Shown one piece after another: positions 19,636-20,746 of a stretch of 20,746 bases of DNA. Position numbers and translations under genes: made by a program. How positions within the stretch are numbered: the stretch's first letter is position 1; every line of letters starts with the position of its first letter. The DNA comes from CAZXIY01 sp964640935. Its GTDB lineage: Archaea > Thermoplasmatota > Thermoplasmata > Methanomassiliicoccales > Methanomethylophilaceae. The notes below the pieces were generated by a model. That model saw only the letters and a list, made by a program, of their open reading frames with translations, had not been told where the DNA came from and did no database searches. Location of the stretch: the NCBI GenBank assembly GCA_964640935.1, contig CAZXIY010000021.1, forward strand, positions 1 to 20,746, written 5' to 3'.

Positions 19636-20746
19636 ATGACCGCTGCCAAGAAGATCGCTCTAGTCCTCGTCATGGTGTTCACGCTGCTGACGCCCGCCGC
19701 ATCCGTCCTATGGACGGATTCGACCGAGGGAGCAACAGATTACAGCAGATACTACTACAATCAACTGGACACAGATATCTCGAGGACCTTTTACAATGAG
19801 ACGATAAACCTTGACCAAGGGGAGAATGTCGTTACAATATCCTATTCCGCCCCAGAATACGGTTCGATGTCGCAATCTGCTTTCGAATCTGCAATCAGCG
19901 GTGTCATTGAAGAATCGATTAAACCCGCGGTGAATGCATTGTCGTTGGAAAGACCTGAACTCTTCTGGATCAATTATGAAACCGCCTACAGTTCATCATT
20001 CAACTCCGGGACCGGTCTCGCTACCATAGTAGCGACATTAGGCGAGGATACCTATCCCGCAAATTCCGTGAGCTCACTCAACACTGCCATTAACGGATTC
20101 GCAGCAGATACAACGAGCCGTTATGTCACCGTCAGGAACATACACGACGGTATCGAGAACATGCTGACATACAGCACGGATACCGCGAGCATTGATGGAA
20201 CCGGTCCGAACAAGTGGATCATCCGCTCTGCCTACACGGCACTTGTCGGCGATCATAACGTCGTCTGCGAGGGATATGCCAAATCGTTCAAGATGCTCTG
20301 CGACAAGTACAGTATCCCGTGCATCATCGTCACCGGAGTCGCCAACGGACAGAACCACATGTACAACTACGTTATGATGGATGATAACAAGTGGTACATG
20401 GTGGACGCAACATGGGATGATCAGGACAGCAGGATATATTACGACTATCTTCTGGCCGGAACGAACACGGTAGGCTTCACCGGAAATACGGTCGGAACTT
20501 CCCATGATACAAGTCTGACTGCAGGATATGGGTTCATTTTGCCGACTCTGTCCGCGAATGCATACCCTACACCGACCTACGCGATCTCATTCAACAGCAA
20601 CGGCGGTTCGGCCGTTGATCCGATAAACGTGACATACGGAAACACGGCATCGATGCCCGCGACCGATCCGGTAAAGAGTGGCTTCGAATTCGCAGGATGG
20701 TACAAGAACGCGGCATTGACCCAGACGTGGTCCTGGGGCACCGCGG
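19636..20746 (+). CDS. secreted transglutaminase-like protein with Listeria-Bacteroides repeat, 3' end outside window
   Basis: 370 codons are open to the window end. Residues 1-24 are a signal peptide or anchor (MTAAKKIALVLVMVFTLLTP then AA). Residues about 190-265 form a transglutaminase-like core: Cys211 in VVCEGYAKSFKMLCDKYSIP, His241 in GQNHMYNYV and Asp257 in WYMVDATWDD, a complete Cys-His-Asp triad. From residue 315 a Listeria-Bacteroides repeat begins (ISFNSNGG...GFEFAGWYKN), a fold of surface proteins and adhesins. It may act on cell-surface or host peptides; the reaction (protease, amidase or crosslinker) cannot be told. Proteins with these repeats are frequent in gut Methanomethylophilaceae (established knowledge, not tested here). 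The start has leaderless TATA spacing. Further repeats and any C-terminal anchor would lie beyond the window. Confidence 0.9.
   Translation, partial: MTAAKKIALVLVMVFTLLTPAASVLWTDSTEGATDYSRYYYNQLDTDISRTFYNETINLDQGENVVTISYSAPEYGSMSQSAFESAISGVIEESIKPAVNALSLERPELFWINYETAYSSSFNSGTGLATIVATLGEDTYPANSVSSLNTAINGFAADTTSRYVTVRNIHDGIENMLTYSTDTASIDGTGPNKWIIRSAYTALVGDHNVVCEGYAKSFKMLCDKYSIPCIIVTGVANGQNHMYNYVMMDDNKWYMVDATWDDQDSRIYYDYLLAGTNTVGFTGNTVGTSHDTSLTAGYGFILPTLSANAYPTPTYAISFNSNGGSAVDPINVTYGNTASMPATDPVKSGFEFAGWYKNAALTQTWSWGTA

Noticed and set aside
1..20746. Search for tRNA, rRNA or CRISPR repeats
   Set aside because: No cloverleaf-like or rRNA-like sequence and no regularly spaced repeats were seen by eye; a tRNAscan or CRISPR tool was not available.

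Overview
The window comes from a methanogenic archaeon. It carries a complete hdrA-mvhD-mvhG-mvhA set for hydrogen-dependent flavin-based electron bifurcation, plus archaeal-only information genes (exosome Rrp4/Rrp41/Rrp42, proteasome alpha, SBDS, RNase P Pop5, RpoP, Pcc1, prefoldin beta, S8e, SRP19). Three things together point to Methanomassiliicoccales, probably a host-associated Methanomethylophilaceae-like member: a double-length HdrA, a secreted protein with a Listeria-Bacteroides repeat, and moderate GC with AT-rich leaderless promoters. That placement is inference from gene content; no rRNA is present.

Layout. At 1-607 (minus) is the 5' two-fifths or so of a TnpB (IS200/IS605-type) gene cut by the window edge, followed by about 300 bp of non-coding DNA. 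Positions 909-4526 (plus) hold a small phosphoesterase, rps8e, srp19, the NAD(P)H-hydrate repair enzyme nnr and a second phosphoesterase of another subfamily. A four-helix membrane protein (4574-5056, minus) converges on them. Positions 5156-11382 (minus) are the hdrA-mvhDGA operon, tightly coupled, with a hairpin terminator directly after mvhA. A 341-bp AT-rich divergent region with nested inverted repeats and a repeated ACCGTTT-type motif separates it from 11724-17289 (plus). This second block is the conserved archaeal exosome superoperon in the order rnp2, psmA, sbds, rrp4, rrp41, rrp42, rpl37ae, rpoP, pcc1, pfdB, headed by an unrecognised membrane-anchored zinc/RING-like protein whose end overlaps rnp2. 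A strong hairpin terminator closes it. A NatAB-type ABC exporter (17444-19524) and a secreted transglutaminase-like protein with a Listeria-Bacteroides repeat (from 19636, cut by the window end) complete the window.

How it works together. HdrA with MvhADG oxidises H2 and passes electrons to ferredoxin and, through HdrBC (not in this window), to the CoM-S-S-CoB heterodisulfide. The superoperon couples RNA processing and decay, ribosome maturation, tRNA modification, transcription, folding and proteolysis. The points most worth a second look are the tandem HdrA architecture with its iron-sulfur modules divided between two halves, the Cys-rich and Ala/Lys-rich N-terminal extension of MvhG, the RING-like gene leading the superoperon, and the structured divergent region, which may encode a small RNA on the minus strand. 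I saw no tRNA, rRNA or CRISPR array.
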